A stretch of DNA of 64,000 nt from Xanthocytophaga agilis (GTDB lineage Bacteria; Bacteroidota; Bacteroidia; Cytophagales; 172606-1). The stretch lies in NCBI RefSeq assembly GCF_030068605.1, contig NZ_JASJOU010000001.1:248001-312000 (forward strand), read 5' to 3'. The notes below the pieces were generated by a model that ran no database searches, was not told where the DNA came from, and worked only from the letters and a program-made list of their open reading frames with translations. Positions 20,501 to 29,283 of the stretch are shown piece after piece (the first letter of the stretch is position 1; each line of letters starts with the position of its first letter). The position numbers and the translations under genes were made by a program.

Positions 20501-22251
20501 GAACGTCGTTTATCATCCAGTTCAAATAAGGTTACTGTAGCAGATATGGGTTTCTGATCACGTGCATCCAGGATAGTTCCGGATAAGTTACCTGTTTTCT
20601 CTGGAGCAAAAATCATGTTTTGGGGACCTTCCTGAACCTGTTGCCAGGTAAATCTTCTCCAGCCATGTGTCATCATCACATAGTCCAGTGCTTTGGATGC
20701 TTTGGGTTCATTGGGCTTAAAGTAAAAAAAAGGTTCTTCTATCTTACCTCTCAGATCCGAGCTCATCAGCATGTGAGACAGTATGTTATCTTGTTTGTCA
20801 TCGGCAAACGTTACCAGCCGATCATCAGCCACCGAAAGGGACAGGTTAGCTGGTACAGGCAGGCTATCTTCATCCAGGGTACGGATGGTAAGGTCTACTT
20901 TTTCGCGGGGAGAGTAGTGCTTCTTATCGGTGGTGACAGAGATATGCATTCTACGTTGTGCATTCACGAATACCAGCCGTTCACAACGTGGTACCTGATT
21001 GTAGTCAAACAGTGTAATTTGAGCAATGCCGATAGGAAATTCCTTGAGAGGAATAGAAACCTGATTGTGTCCGGTCTCCGCAGAGATTTCCTTGGTATAA
21101 TAGATTTTGCCACGTACCTGACCTATCAGATAAATCGGTTTGCTGGCAGGGGCATGAAAAGAGAGTTGAATTTGTTTTGCTGTAACCGTATCCACAGACA
21201 ACACATATCCTTTAGGTAATGCTGCCGGAAGAGCATAGGTTTGACTGATGGCAGGCTGAGTGATGTGTACAATGTATTGTCGATCTTGTGAAGGAGTTAG
21301 GGCAAATGCTCCCATGCCTTGATGAAAGCTTTTGAATGACTGAAGTTTTTTGCCTGTTTCATCGGTTACATAGCCTTCTATATCAGCTGGCTTGCCAAAC
21401 TCATTGATAGCTTTAAAGGCTACTTTACTGGGAATGCCTGCTACCAGATCACCTCCTTCCGGAAAGAACTGAAGGGCAATTTTATTGAGTACAATAGGTA
21501 TTGAGCGGGATATACTTTCTGTATTTCCTTCATACAAAATCGTGATGTTTAGCAGGCCGTCTGTGGTTCGCAGATCAGCAGGCAAGGCAAAACGGATACT
21601 TGCTTTTCCATTCTTATCTGAAACTGCATGGGCTTGAAGCAATTGCTTTCCTTCAATCTGCACAGTATAGGTGACTGACTTTTCAGTCAACGGATGATTT
21701 TGCAAATCTTTCATTTCCAGATCTGCCACTACCGGATCTCCGGCCCCGTATGCTTTTCGGGTAAAGTCCAGCTTCATCAGCAGACGGGGAGTGATTACTT
21801 TCTGTACCTGAATTTCTTTTTCGAAAAATGCTTCCGGTCCCTGATTTCTCATCCATTGGGTATAGGCTCTCAACTTATATAATCCTCCGGGTGCTGATTC
21901 TTCCAGATGAAAGTCTCCATATACACTTCCTTTTTTTACCAGAAGCTGCAATGTTTTCTCTACTGTTCCACGCGGATTAACCAGTTCCACATAGACTACA
22001 TGACTGGCAGCATCTGCTGTAAGAATAAGACCATTCGCCAGATATCCTTTGAACCAGACATCTTCACCCGGTTTGTAGAACGTCCTATCTGTATGGATGT
22101 ATAATTTTTCGTCTGGTATTTTATCTGTATAGGCTTCTGTCTTTTGGCGTAGGTAGTCGAGAAAATTTGCCGGTAACAGCATGGGTAGTTTAAATGCCGA
22201 CAGACAAAGGATCGACAGGCTGATAGATAAAAGTATAAATTTCGTTTTCAT
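17590..22251 (-). CDS. Alpha-2-macroglobulin-like protein with embedded TonB plug domain
   Basis: 1553 residues with a signal peptide. The N-terminal 670 residues are macroglobulin-like beta-sandwich domains (EKLYIHTDRTFYKPGEDVWF at about 48-67; DKKHYSPREKVDLTI near 450). Residues about 697-823 are a complete TonB-receptor plug: LNEVVVVGYATQ, LSQTLQGRISGVQI, PLYVVDGTLV, TALYGSRGSNGVIVITTKK. The second half is an A2M module: WNPEIQTDAKTGTAHVSFYN, then the thioester motif YGCFEQ (Cys1083, Gln1086), an alpha-alpha toroid (about 1070-1390) and a C-terminal receptor-like sandwich. A2M proteins trap attackers such as proteases by conformational change and thioester coupling. MG-repeat proteins with a plug occur in Bacteroidota, but here both plug and thioester halves are in one chain. 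It starts 42 bp after a SusC-like gene whose plug is reduced, so the two products probably work together at the outer membrane. Confidence 0.88.
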   Translation of the reverse strand: MKTKFILLSISLSILCLSAFKLPMLLPANFLDYLRQKTEAYTDKIPDEKLYIHTDRTFYKPGEDVWFKGYLANGLILTADAASHVVYVELVNPRGTVEKTLQLLVKKGSVYGDFHLEESAPGGLYKLRAYTQWMRNQGPEAFFEKEIQVQKVITPRLLMKLDFTRKAYGAGDPVVADLEMKDLQNHPLTEKSVTYTVQIEGKQLLQAHAVSDKNGKASIRFALPADLRTTDGLLNITILYEGNTESISRSIPIVLNKIALQFFPEGGDLVAGIPSKVAFKAINEFGKPADIEGYVTDETGKKLQSFKSFHQGMGAFALTPSQDRQYIVHITQPAISQTYALPAALPKGYVLSVDTVTAKQIQLSFHAPASKPIYLIGQVRGKIYYTKEISAETGHNQVSIPLKEFPIGIAQITLFDYNQVPRCERLVFVNAQRRMHISVTTDKKHYSPREKVDLTIRTLDEDSLPVPANLSLSVADDRLVTFADDKQDNILSHMLMSSDLRGKIEEPFFYFKPNEPKASKALDYVMMTHGWRRFTWQQVQEGPQNMIFAPEKTGNLSGTILDARDQKPISATVTLFELDDKRRSAQLKTSSNGRFLFQAINPKVAIQLFAQAPGIFPQYLYIKLDQEPTSNPGPVAANQDFKWQNEAIKEKVVATPKRVQVSKPNPSPKAQSKSTDVMEDSPFSLGDISLSADVQALNEVVVVGYATQRKQDLTTSVSVVQSSELNIFPSTELSQTLQGRISGVQITQSDGAPGSVSGVQIRGVSSIANRDPLYVVDGTLVTTPEFISPTDIASITVLKSGEATALYGSRGSNGVIVITTKKDAYYKRSIPRNKLPISQVYIAERKFSVAREFYIPVYDPKKAVAERTDFRSTIYWNPEIQTDAKTGTAHVSFYNSDQVTAFRIITEGMSTSGLAGRAELTYATQLPFSIEAKIPPYLTFEDRLEIPISLKNTTSQAIHGELTIKTPPQLKITAFNGSVYSLPGEAKTLYLHAEVQAVAGKGTLTLIFQGDGMQETVSQEIDVQPKGFPTEMAYSGKEKEAQFSFTINEPVKGSIKAELKAYPNLLSELLNGIESVLREPYGCFEQTSSSTYPNVLVLQYLRESGLSNPKLEKQALDYIDKGYKRLIGFETKEDGFEWFGGTPPHEALTAFGLAEFTEMKKVYDGVDEQMLRRTKQWILSRRNGLGAFKLDSRHMHYINGSDQAMNAYIVYALTEAGIQEIRPEYENSYQIALKNQDLYQMALLANAAFNLKDTEKGEKLITECIRQINEQGLEKAKMATSMTSSYGQSLQIETASLLLQALLKTTTPDETQIQKLVNKIVKSRKYGGFGSTQATILALKSLTEYAKFVRHTSEGGNLLVYMGEELIGSQSYEKDAREDITITGIERFMKEGKQPFRVVFENTKTALPYSMNVSWASQTPNSAPECKVDVETQLSHTVIQTGQTVRMTTWVKNKTSETLPMTVALVGIPSGLSPQPWQLKELQEKKIVDFYEVRKNYVVFYYRKVAPKDWLQIQLDLKAEVPGTFTAPASTAYLYYTNEFKDWEGGEKIEILK

Positions 22252-22293
22252 AAAACCCGAAAGTTTACCTGATAGATAAGGGAGAATAATAGA

Positions 22294-25266
22294 TTAAATA
22301 GTGATTTGAACAGAAGCGCCATAGCTTCGCAATGAAGGTGCATTAAACAGATCCAGGCCTGTTGCGGTGTTGTAGCCAAACAGCGTACCTGCTGGATCTA
22401 CTCCTTTGTAAGGCGTAGAAAGCCATAGGTTACGACCTGAAACAGATACCTGGATATCACATCTGGGTAGGAAATGCTGTCTGTAGGATGGAAACTTATA
22501 GGAGAGTTTTACCTCTTGTAAACGTATCCACGAAGATTTTTGGATAGACTCCGCACCCACACCACTTTGTCCGTAACGTACCCAGCGATTATCCTGTAAC
22601 CCATGCGCTGAATTGGCAAAATCGACCATGATACCATTGGGCTTTCCATTTTCCTGAACGCCCTCGAAGATGTAGTTCTGAGTAGGACGCTGTTGCTCTG
22701 TTACTTTAGATACTCCCAGGTAGTTTAACGATGCCTGAGTACCATTCCAGATATCACCTCCCTGACGGAAGTCAAACAGGATATTGCATGACCAGCCTTT
22801 CCACCAGATGGTATGTTCTGTTGATGCCGTCCACCGGGGATTGGGATTGCCAATGATCTGGGGTTGGTCATCTACTACAGGATAGCCATCAGTGCCAATA
22901 ATAGTTTGCCCATTTTCATTTGTTTTCCAGCGGGAACCCATCAGGACTCCATACGGTTGACCTGCAACGAGATTGGTGGAAACATCTGAAAAACCTGCTA
23001 TGGGTATGCGGGTTCCGTTGTTGTAGAGTTTGGTGACAACAGGTTTTACTTTGCTGAAGGAAACTCTAGACATAAACCGTACGGCTCCTGTGTGATGCTG
23101 ATAGGATACAGACCATTCATATCCTTTGTTTTCAATATCAGCTAGATTTTGTAGCAGAAAGCCATTTTCGCTGAATATAGGAACCAGTGCTTGTTGGGTT
23201 AGATTCTGAAAATAGCTAGCAGATACATGTAGCCTGTTTTGTATAATATTCATATCCAATCCGAGTTCCTTCTTTGTGGTTTTCTCAGGCTGTAGCTGGC
23301 GTGTATAGACTATTTCCTGTGTTTCCTGATACGGGGCAAAGTTGGATGCTGCATACTGTGTAGAGTTATACTGCCACTGATTATAGATCAGAGGTGCTTC
23401 CTGTATGTTTTGAGAATAATTGGCATATACCTTGGCAAAGTTGAGGAAGGATGAATAGGAGAAAAGTTCAGAGAAAGTGAATCCCAGACCTATAGTCGGC
23501 AACCAGAATTTACCTTTTGTATAGGTTGACGAGAAATAATGCTGGTTTGTAAGATTCAGAAGCACCAGGTCTCTGTATTTAAGCCGTATGCTTTCTGCAA
23601 TCTCATGCTTCTGACGTAAAGGGGTAAATTTACGAATAGCTAAAGAGTCTGCATTCCTGATATCAAATGATTCTGTTGAGGCAAACCTAAATCCATCTTT
23701 GCGGTTCAGTTGTTCCTGCTGGTGAGCAAATGTATAGGAAACCGAAGTTTCCAGGTAGATCGTAGAGCTACTATTCAGGTATGTATCAAAAGAAGGCTTG
23801 GCTGTAAACTGATAATTGCTCAGCTTGTATTCCCGGGTGGTTAACCTTCCTTCGGGATAAGTGGTCATCGCTGGAACTATACCAAAAACTCTGTTCTGAT
23901 TCTTATGTTCCAGACTGCCTTTCAGCAATACCTGAAAGTTGTTTTGGTCGTAGTTTAGGCTAAGATTGGTAAAGAGATTCCGGATATTCTGGTTGTCGGG
24001 CAACAAATTTACCAATGCATAGGGATTGTCTGTATTGCCTGCACTATAGGTACGAAACTGATTGTCTGAAAGCAAATATGCATCTTCATTGCGAAGTGCT
24101 TCTCTGCGAGATAAACCACCTGCGTTGTCAAAGGTGGGTGCTGTTTGCATGACAGACGACAGTATATGTGCCCAGTTGCCATTCTGATTGGGTAAAGTTT
24201 GATTAATTGAGGTATAGAATAGAGAAAACTCTGCTCGTAATGCAGGCATGATCAAACGTTTCAGATTAAGGTTCCACTGACTTTCATTTGTGTGTGCATT
24301 GGGTACTACTCCTTGCTGGGTATGATAGGTAAAACCTGTTTTCAGATCTGTTTTCCATAAAGTGGTCTTTAGTGTAAGGGTATGATTGGTTGTCATACCG
24401 TTTCTGAAGAACTGATAGGGATTATAAGCTTTTGCTCTGTTACCATTGCCATTTCCTCTTGTGGTTAATGCTCCATTGGGATCGTAGGCATAGGGCTGTC
24501 CATCAAATTCCAGATTGTTGATTTTTGGTCCCCAGCTAAATATCTCACCCGTTTCCGAACCCTGCCAGGTCTCTATGCCATTTACAGGTCTTCCCTGAGC
24601 ATATTGACTCTGTAAGTCAGGCAACTGATTGATCTGGTCTAGTGTAAAAGAAGAGGAAAAGATAAGCTGAACGGGTGCTTGTATATAGGGTCTTGTATCT
24701 GCTACAAAAATACCATTACGGGCTTTGGAGCCGTATTGCAATCTGGCAAGCCAACCCTTTACATAGCGAAGTGTGTAGGTATTGGTGAGAGGGTTTTGAT
24801 TAGGAAATGTAGTATACGATTGAATGGTATACCTTGGCGAATCATCTGTGAGTGTGGCTACTCCTGTCTTTTCAGGCGTTGGTTGAGTGGGTGGCTGGGT
24901 GCTTTGTTGAGCCTCATTCTGAACCATTTGTGAAGAAGGTATTTGTACGGGCTCTGACTCAGATGAATCACCAGAACCTAATGCAGTTGAATTCTTTTCT
25001 GTCACCTGTACCTCACGTGTGGTAAACCCAATAAACGAAATCACCAGTGTAGCGCCTAATGGAGCTGTAATACGATAATATCCTTCGGCATTGGTGGTGG
25101 TCCCCTGAGTTGTACCTTTAACCGAAATACTTACCCCTGGTAATGGCTCTCCATTCGCATCTTTAAGACGGCCGCTGATAACGCGATCCTGAGCCTGAGT
25201 GAAAGCTGGAATAAGGCTTGTGAGAAAAAATAGCGTAAATAAAAAATGCTTCATAATCCCGTTCAT
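22294..25266 (-). CDS. SusC-like outer-membrane barrel protein with reduced plug domain
   Basis: 990 residues; the start may instead be the ATG at 25254 (MKHFLFTLF), which begins the signal peptide. Residues 27-90 form a carboxypeptidase-regulatory-like domain (GEPLPGVSISVKGTTQGT). The usual plug landmarks (LNEVVVVGYG, a LQGR.AGV segment, YVVDG) are absent. Instead there is a Ser/Gln/Pro/Thr-rich linker (about 98-135) and a remnant ending QYGSKARNGIFVADTR from Tyr178. Only about 90 residues separate the regulatory domain from YGS, against about 143 in the SusC at 11346-14810. From about residue 195 on it is a normal SusC barrel (FSWGPKINNLEFDG, FFRNGMTTNHTLTL, a C-terminal aromatic strand ending VQITI). 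No SusD gene is adjacent. The next gene, 42 bp downstream, encodes an A2M protein with a complete plug. Confidence 0.87.
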   Translation of the reverse strand: MNGIMKHFLFTLFFLTSLIPAFTQAQDRVISGRLKDANGEPLPGVSISVKGTTQGTTTNAEGYYRITAPLGATLVISFIGFTTREVQVTEKNSTALGSGDSSESEPVQIPSSQMVQNEAQQSTQPPTQPTPEKTGVATLTDDSPRYTIQSYTTFPNQNPLTNTYTLRYVKGWLARLQYGSKARNGIFVADTRPYIQAPVQLIFSSSFTLDQINQLPDLQSQYAQGRPVNGIETWQGSETGEIFSWGPKINNLEFDGQPYAYDPNGALTTRGNGNGNRAKAYNPYQFFRNGMTTNHTLTLKTTLWKTDLKTGFTYHTQQGVVPNAHTNESQWNLNLKRLIMPALRAEFSLFYTSINQTLPNQNGNWAHILSSVMQTAPTFDNAGGLSRREALRNEDAYLLSDNQFRTYSAGNTDNPYALVNLLPDNQNIRNLFTNLSLNYDQNNFQVLLKGSLEHKNQNRVFGIVPAMTTYPEGRLTTREYKLSNYQFTAKPSFDTYLNSSSTIYLETSVSYTFAHQQEQLNRKDGFRFASTESFDIRNADSLAIRKFTPLRQKHEIAESIRLKYRDLVLLNLTNQHYFSSTYTKGKFWLPTIGLGFTFSELFSYSSFLNFAKVYANYSQNIQEAPLIYNQWQYNSTQYAASNFAPYQETQEIVYTRQLQPEKTTKKELGLDMNIIQNRLHVSASYFQNLTQQALVPIFSENGFLLQNLADIENKGYEWSVSYQHHTGAVRFMSRVSFSKVKPVVTKLYNNGTRIPIAGFSDVSTNLVAGQPYGVLMGSRWKTNENGQTIIGTDGYPVVDDQPQIIGNPNPRWTASTEHTIWWKGWSCNILFDFRQGGDIWNGTQASLNYLGVSKVTEQQRPTQNYIFEGVQENGKPNGIMVDFANSAHGLQDNRWVRYGQSGVGAESIQKSSWIRLQEVKLSYKFPSYRQHFLPRCDIQVSVSGRNLWLSTPYKGVDPAGTLFGYNTATGLDLFNAPSLRSYGASVQITI

Positions 25267-25452
25267 TTAGTTGCTTATAGGATGCAACCGGGATTATTTT
25301 TCCATAAACTGGGAATATATATGTAGAGATTATAGTGAATACTTCTTTATCAGGAAAGATTTGGGTTCTGAAGGTCAGGTAGTTAGATTGAGATAGATTT
25401 TTCCGTAAAGTAGTTCAAAACCGGATAGTATTTTCGCTATTGCAAAAAATCC

Positions 25453-25905
25453 TCATTGGGTAGGAGATGGCACGATCTCAGAGTTTCTTTTGATAAAATC
25501 TTCAATTACCTCTCTGTAAATACTGTGTGGGGAATAAGATAATTCTTTCCATAGTTCTCCATGTTTGAGTCTGTGGATGTGCAACACTTCTAACTTATTG
25601 TATTCTTTTTCTCTGAGGCGGGCTTCAAACAGATCAGCATATTTAAATGTGTTTGTCTCAGATATAAGCAGCATCGGTGTGGAGAGACTATCTATATATG
25701 ATGTTGGTGATCCCTTTTCAAAATCCTGCATGGTTAGGCCAAAGACGCTGCCGATGTGATTATCTGCAAATGCACTGCCGTTTGATTTGGCTAAAACCTG
25801 ATAATAGTGCAGAACATCATAGGCTCCGGCAATAGGAATCACGCCTTTGAATATATCCTTGGATAATCCCTCATTTTTGAGATACTGATTATTACTTACT
25901 GGTCT
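25453..25905 (-). pseudogene. C-terminal remnant of an alpha/beta hydrolase (carboxylesterase-like)
   Basis: The open frame runs from 25905 (preceded by TAA) to the stop at 25453. It reads like the last half of an esterase of the BD-FAE or carboxylesterase type: LKNEGLSKDIFKGVIPIAGA, then TPMLLISETNTFKYADLFEA, and a candidate catalytic His in RLKHGELW. The N-terminal half with the HGGG oxyanion loop and the GxSxG nucleophile is missing, and no frame of the roughly 90 bases upstream supplies it before the next gene begins. A GTG at 25842 could start a 129-residue product, but it would lack the nucleophile. A deletion remnant is the best reading. Confidence 0.6.
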
Positions 25906-25997
25906 TTACTATGTGTGCTACCCTCGTTCATGTATAGGTATGTATCTGACAGCCAATACTATAGACTCAGTGAATATATGTTTTTCTGACAAAAGTA

Positions 25998-28418
25998 TCA
26001 TTCATTGCGCAGGGATTTTACAGGATTGGCAAAAGCAGCCCGGATAGTAATCGTACTGATAGTAAGAAAGGCAATGCCGCCCAATACCAGAACAGGTAAT
26101 AAGCCATACCATCCATTGATATCAATCCGGAATGCATAGCGGGTGAGCCACTCACTCATGCCATACCAGGCTATCGGAATAGCCAGTAAGGCAGCCAGCA
26201 GAATCAAACGTAAGGTATCCCAGGCAAGTAGTGAAACGATATGCTGTACACTAGCCCCAAGTACTTTGCGTATGCCTATTTCTTTGGTGCGACGGGCGGT
26301 GTTATAAGACGTCAGACCAAACAGGCCAATACAGGCAATGAAGATTGCCAGTGAAGAGAAAAAGGCGACTACACGTCCAAAGATTTCTTCCTGTTTGTAC
26401 TGCTGATTAAAGAACTGATCCAGAAAAAAGGAGTCAAACGAGGATTCTGGAAAAAATTTCAGCCAGGTAGCCTCTATTTTTTTGGCTGTCTGTTTTATAT
26501 CACCTCCCTGTATTTTTATAGAAAGAAAATCTGCCGGTATCCAGCGGAAGTCCGGGTCCATAAACAGGATGATGGGAGTATAGGGATGTTGCAGGGATTG
26601 CTGGTGATAGTCTTTGATCACGCCTATAATTTCATTGGCTCTGCCCCGATTAGCCTCCAGCAGGATTTTTTCGCCAATGGCTTTTTCGCTGGAGTCAAAT
26701 CCGAATTGTTTTACTGCCGATTCATTGAGAATTAACCCATACTGATCTGAGGGGCGACTTTTGTCGAAGTTGCGTCCGGCTATGACTGTTAGATCAAAAG
26801 TTGGAATGAAGTCGTAGTCGGCAGCCATCATCTCATATAGCCGATTGTCTGCTGGTTGAGAATGCAGTTTACGGTTGGCCAGAAATTCGCCTACCTCTAC
26901 ACCTGGAACCGCTCCTGAGCCAGTTACATTCGTGACTCCTGCCAGCGATTTTAACTCATTCTTAAAGCTTTCTATCTTTTCAATATAACCTTCTGTATGT
27001 ACAGGTGCCTCTACAACCATAACCTGAGTAATGTCTGCTCCCAACGTCTGATTCATCATGTAGCTGATTTGTTTGTAGGCGATCAGAGTACCCATAATCA
27101 GTATCAGGGATGTAGTAAACTGTAAGGTAACCAGGCTTTTGCGCAGTAGATTGCCTCCACCAGAGAAGGTATACTTACACTTGAGAATTTGTACCGGAAT
27201 TACCTTGGCAAGCAGAAAGGCCGGATAAATGCCGGAGATCAGAATCCCTACAGGAAAGATGATGGCAAAAAGAGTATATTGCTGGGGTTCAGTCCAGATA
27301 GAAGCCGGGATGTAGATAGTCAAAAATGTACGTAAACTCCATATACCTATTCCAATAAAAACAATTGCTACCAGTAACGCGATAAAGTTGAGGATAAATG
27401 ACTCAAACAGAAACTGTCCTACCAGAAGAGTAGGAGAGGAACCCAATACTTTCCGGATGCCCGCTTCCTGTGCCCGGTCAATAGCTCTTGCTGTAGATAG
27501 ATTGATATAGTTTACCCAGCCAATAATCAGAATAATAATACCTGCTATAAGCAGAAACTGCACGGTGGTACGACTGCCTTTGGTTTCGGGTTCGTTGGTT
27601 TTGGCTGGGTTCAGATGTATAGCATGCAATGGCACCAGGTCAATAGCCCATTTGTGTTCTTTCATGGCATCTGCCGTCTTATATTTTTCTGCCAGAGCCG
27701 GAAATTTAGCTGCCAGGTTCGCAATGTTAGTATTCGGCTGTACGCGTATATAGGTGTAGCTGCTATGCTGATACCAGAAGTTACGAACCCATTCCGGAGA
27801 CGTAGTCCATGACATCAGCATGTCAAACTGTAAAGAAGAGTTAACGGGTAGATCTTTGAAAACTCCTGCCACCTGGCACCGATAGGTTTTGGAAATGGTG
27901 CTGATATCCAGAAATTTTCCCATAGGCTCCTCCTTGCCAAAATATTTATGGGCAGCTTTTTCCGAGATGACCACTGTATTAGGTGCATTCAGAAACGTTT
28001 GGGGATTGCCTTTGACTACAGGGTACGAGAAGAAGGTAAAGAAGTTAGAGTCAGCAAAGCATACATTTTGCTCACGAAATTTTGTGTCCTGATAACGTAC
28101 TACCCGTGTAGAGCTGTTCCAGTTGATACGAGTAAAAGACTCTACTTCTGGAAAGCTGGCCTTCATAGCCGGGCCATAGCCGTTTGTACTACCTGCCCAG
28201 TCGTCCGTTTTTTCACCTCCTTTATAAAAGATACTCTCAACCCGGTAAATGTTCTCACTATGCTGATGAATCGTATCATAACTGTTTTCAAACCGAACAT
28301 ACCCTGTGAGCAAAAAGAATATAGCCATACCCAGGCTAAGCCCGAATACATTAATCAGGGTAAATACTTTGTGTTTGGCAATGTTGCGGAGAGCAACAGT
28401 CAGAAAGTTTCGAAACAT
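25998..28418 (-). CDS. MacB/FtsX-type ABC transporter permease
   Basis: About 806 residues from the ATG at 28418 (MFRNFLTVALRNIAKHKVF), the typical start for this family; an upstream ATG at 28457 would add 13 residues. The architecture is duplicated: TM1 near residue 20, a periplasmic MacB_PCD domain (about 45-260), three TM helices with an EAGIRKVLGS signature (about 270-420), then a second TM, a second periplasmic domain and a C-terminal FtsX domain with KEIGIRKVLGASVQHIV and three TMs. Such permeases work with a separate LolD/MacB-type ATPase, not encoded nearby, in lipoprotein or peptide export or mechanotransmission. The Bacteroidota genome context usually has many paralogues. Confidence 0.93.
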   Translation of the reverse strand: MFRNFLTVALRNIAKHKVFTLINVFGLSLGMAIFFLLTGYVRFENSYDTIHQHSENIYRVESIFYKGGEKTDDWAGSTNGYGPAMKASFPEVESFTRINWNSSTRVVRYQDTKFREQNVCFADSNFFTFFSYPVVKGNPQTFLNAPNTVVISEKAAHKYFGKEEPMGKFLDISTISKTYRCQVAGVFKDLPVNSSLQFDMLMSWTTSPEWVRNFWYQHSSYTYIRVQPNTNIANLAAKFPALAEKYKTADAMKEHKWAIDLVPLHAIHLNPAKTNEPETKGSRTTVQFLLIAGIIILIIGWVNYINLSTARAIDRAQEAGIRKVLGSSPTLLVGQFLFESFILNFIALLVAIVFIGIGIWSLRTFLTIYIPASIWTEPQQYTLFAIIFPVGILISGIYPAFLLAKVIPVQILKCKYTFSGGGNLLRKSLVTLQFTTSLILIMGTLIAYKQISYMMNQTLGADITQVMVVEAPVHTEGYIEKIESFKNELKSLAGVTNVTGSGAVPGVEVGEFLANRKLHSQPADNRLYEMMAADYDFIPTFDLTVIAGRNFDKSRPSDQYGLILNESAVKQFGFDSSEKAIGEKILLEANRGRANEIIGVIKDYHQQSLQHPYTPIILFMDPDFRWIPADFLSIKIQGGDIKQTAKKIEATWLKFFPESSFDSFFLDQFFNQQYKQEEIFGRVVAFFSSLAIFIACIGLFGLTSYNTARRTKEIGIRKVLGASVQHIVSLLAWDTLRLILLAALLAIPIAWYGMSEWLTRYAFRIDINGWYGLLPVLVLGGIAFLTISTITIRAAFANPVKSLRNE

Positions 28419-28748
28419 GTGGAGTGTAATGCAAAGATGAAAGAGTAATAGTAACAAAAAATGCTGTGTTTCACTATAGGTTACAGTAGGTATTTTGACA
28501 AGAAAGACAGATGGACAAAAGAAAAATAGGTTTTAAAAAGTAGTAAACAAATTTTTTTCTATCACTTATGCAAGATTTGCCATAAACTATGTAAATTGAA
28601 ATACACTTTTATAGAATTCTCATCAGGTTTCATTTTTTGCCTTTTTGCTTATTTATCTGTGCATTCAGCAGAGGTATCAAAAGGCTGGTTTAGCTATGAA
28701 AATCGTTTTAAGGAGTAATTAGCCTGGAAACAAAAGAACTAATAACCT
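28419..28748. other. Intergenic region between divergent genes, no gene seen
   Basis: AT-rich gap between the divergent permease and small membrane protein genes. No open frame with coding character, no strong hairpin and no repeat copy was found; it presumably holds the two promoters. Confidence 0.5.
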
Positions 28749-29135
28749 ATGATGAAGCACTATCAGTACATGTACTATCGGTTAGTGATCTGGTTGCAAT
28801 ATGTAAACAGTGTACCTGCAACGAGTGCTACCATGTTGTTGATCATATGCAATGGGTTTAATCTGGTGGCTTTGATAGCTGTCATTAAATACGGTCTGGG
28901 TGTTCCGCTATATCTCTCTTCGAAGCTGGTACCTGTTGCTGTTGGGGTTATTTTGTGTATGTTTAATTTCTTTTCGTTGGAAGATAAATTGGAAGAAATA
29001 CACGAAAGCTATAAGGAAGAACCAGAAGAAACACAGGCGAAAAGTGAATTATACCTTATTGTATACATGGTAGTGAGTGTTCTTCTGTTAACGGTAGCCA
29101 TCTGTGTGCAGCAGATCATATTGCATAGAGGATAG
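28749..29135 (+). CDS. Small membrane protein, three predicted helices, unknown function
   Basis: 128 residues; the start may be the first or second Met. Three hydrophobic segments are visible (about 25-47, 55-75, 99-121), with an acidic, charged loop between the second and third (EDKLEEIHESYKEEPEETQA). It looks like an inner-membrane protein. I do not recognise a family. It is followed after about 150 bp by a lipoprotein gene on the same strand, but the gap gives no sign of coupling. Confidence 0.6.
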   Translation: MMKHYQYMYYRLVIWLQYVNSVPATSATMLLIICNGFNLVALIAVIKYGLGVPLYLSSKLVPVAVGVILCMFNFFSLEDKLEEIHESYKEEPEETQAKSELYLIVYMVVSVLLLTVAICVQQIILHRG

Positions 29136-29283
29136 AATAGGAGGAAAACCATAAAAGTTGAGTAGAGAAATCCATTCTTAATTGAAAAGTATGTAGTACA
29201 AGGGGAGGCTAAAGAACTTTATACTGTTTATGGAATATACCTTGGGTGTGCATCTACTCTAAGAACTTTCTTTATCAGTTACT

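Noticed and set aside
20620-21219. 199-codon plus-strand open frame
   Set aside because: It is antisense to the A2M gene, whose protein domains are unambiguous across this stretch.
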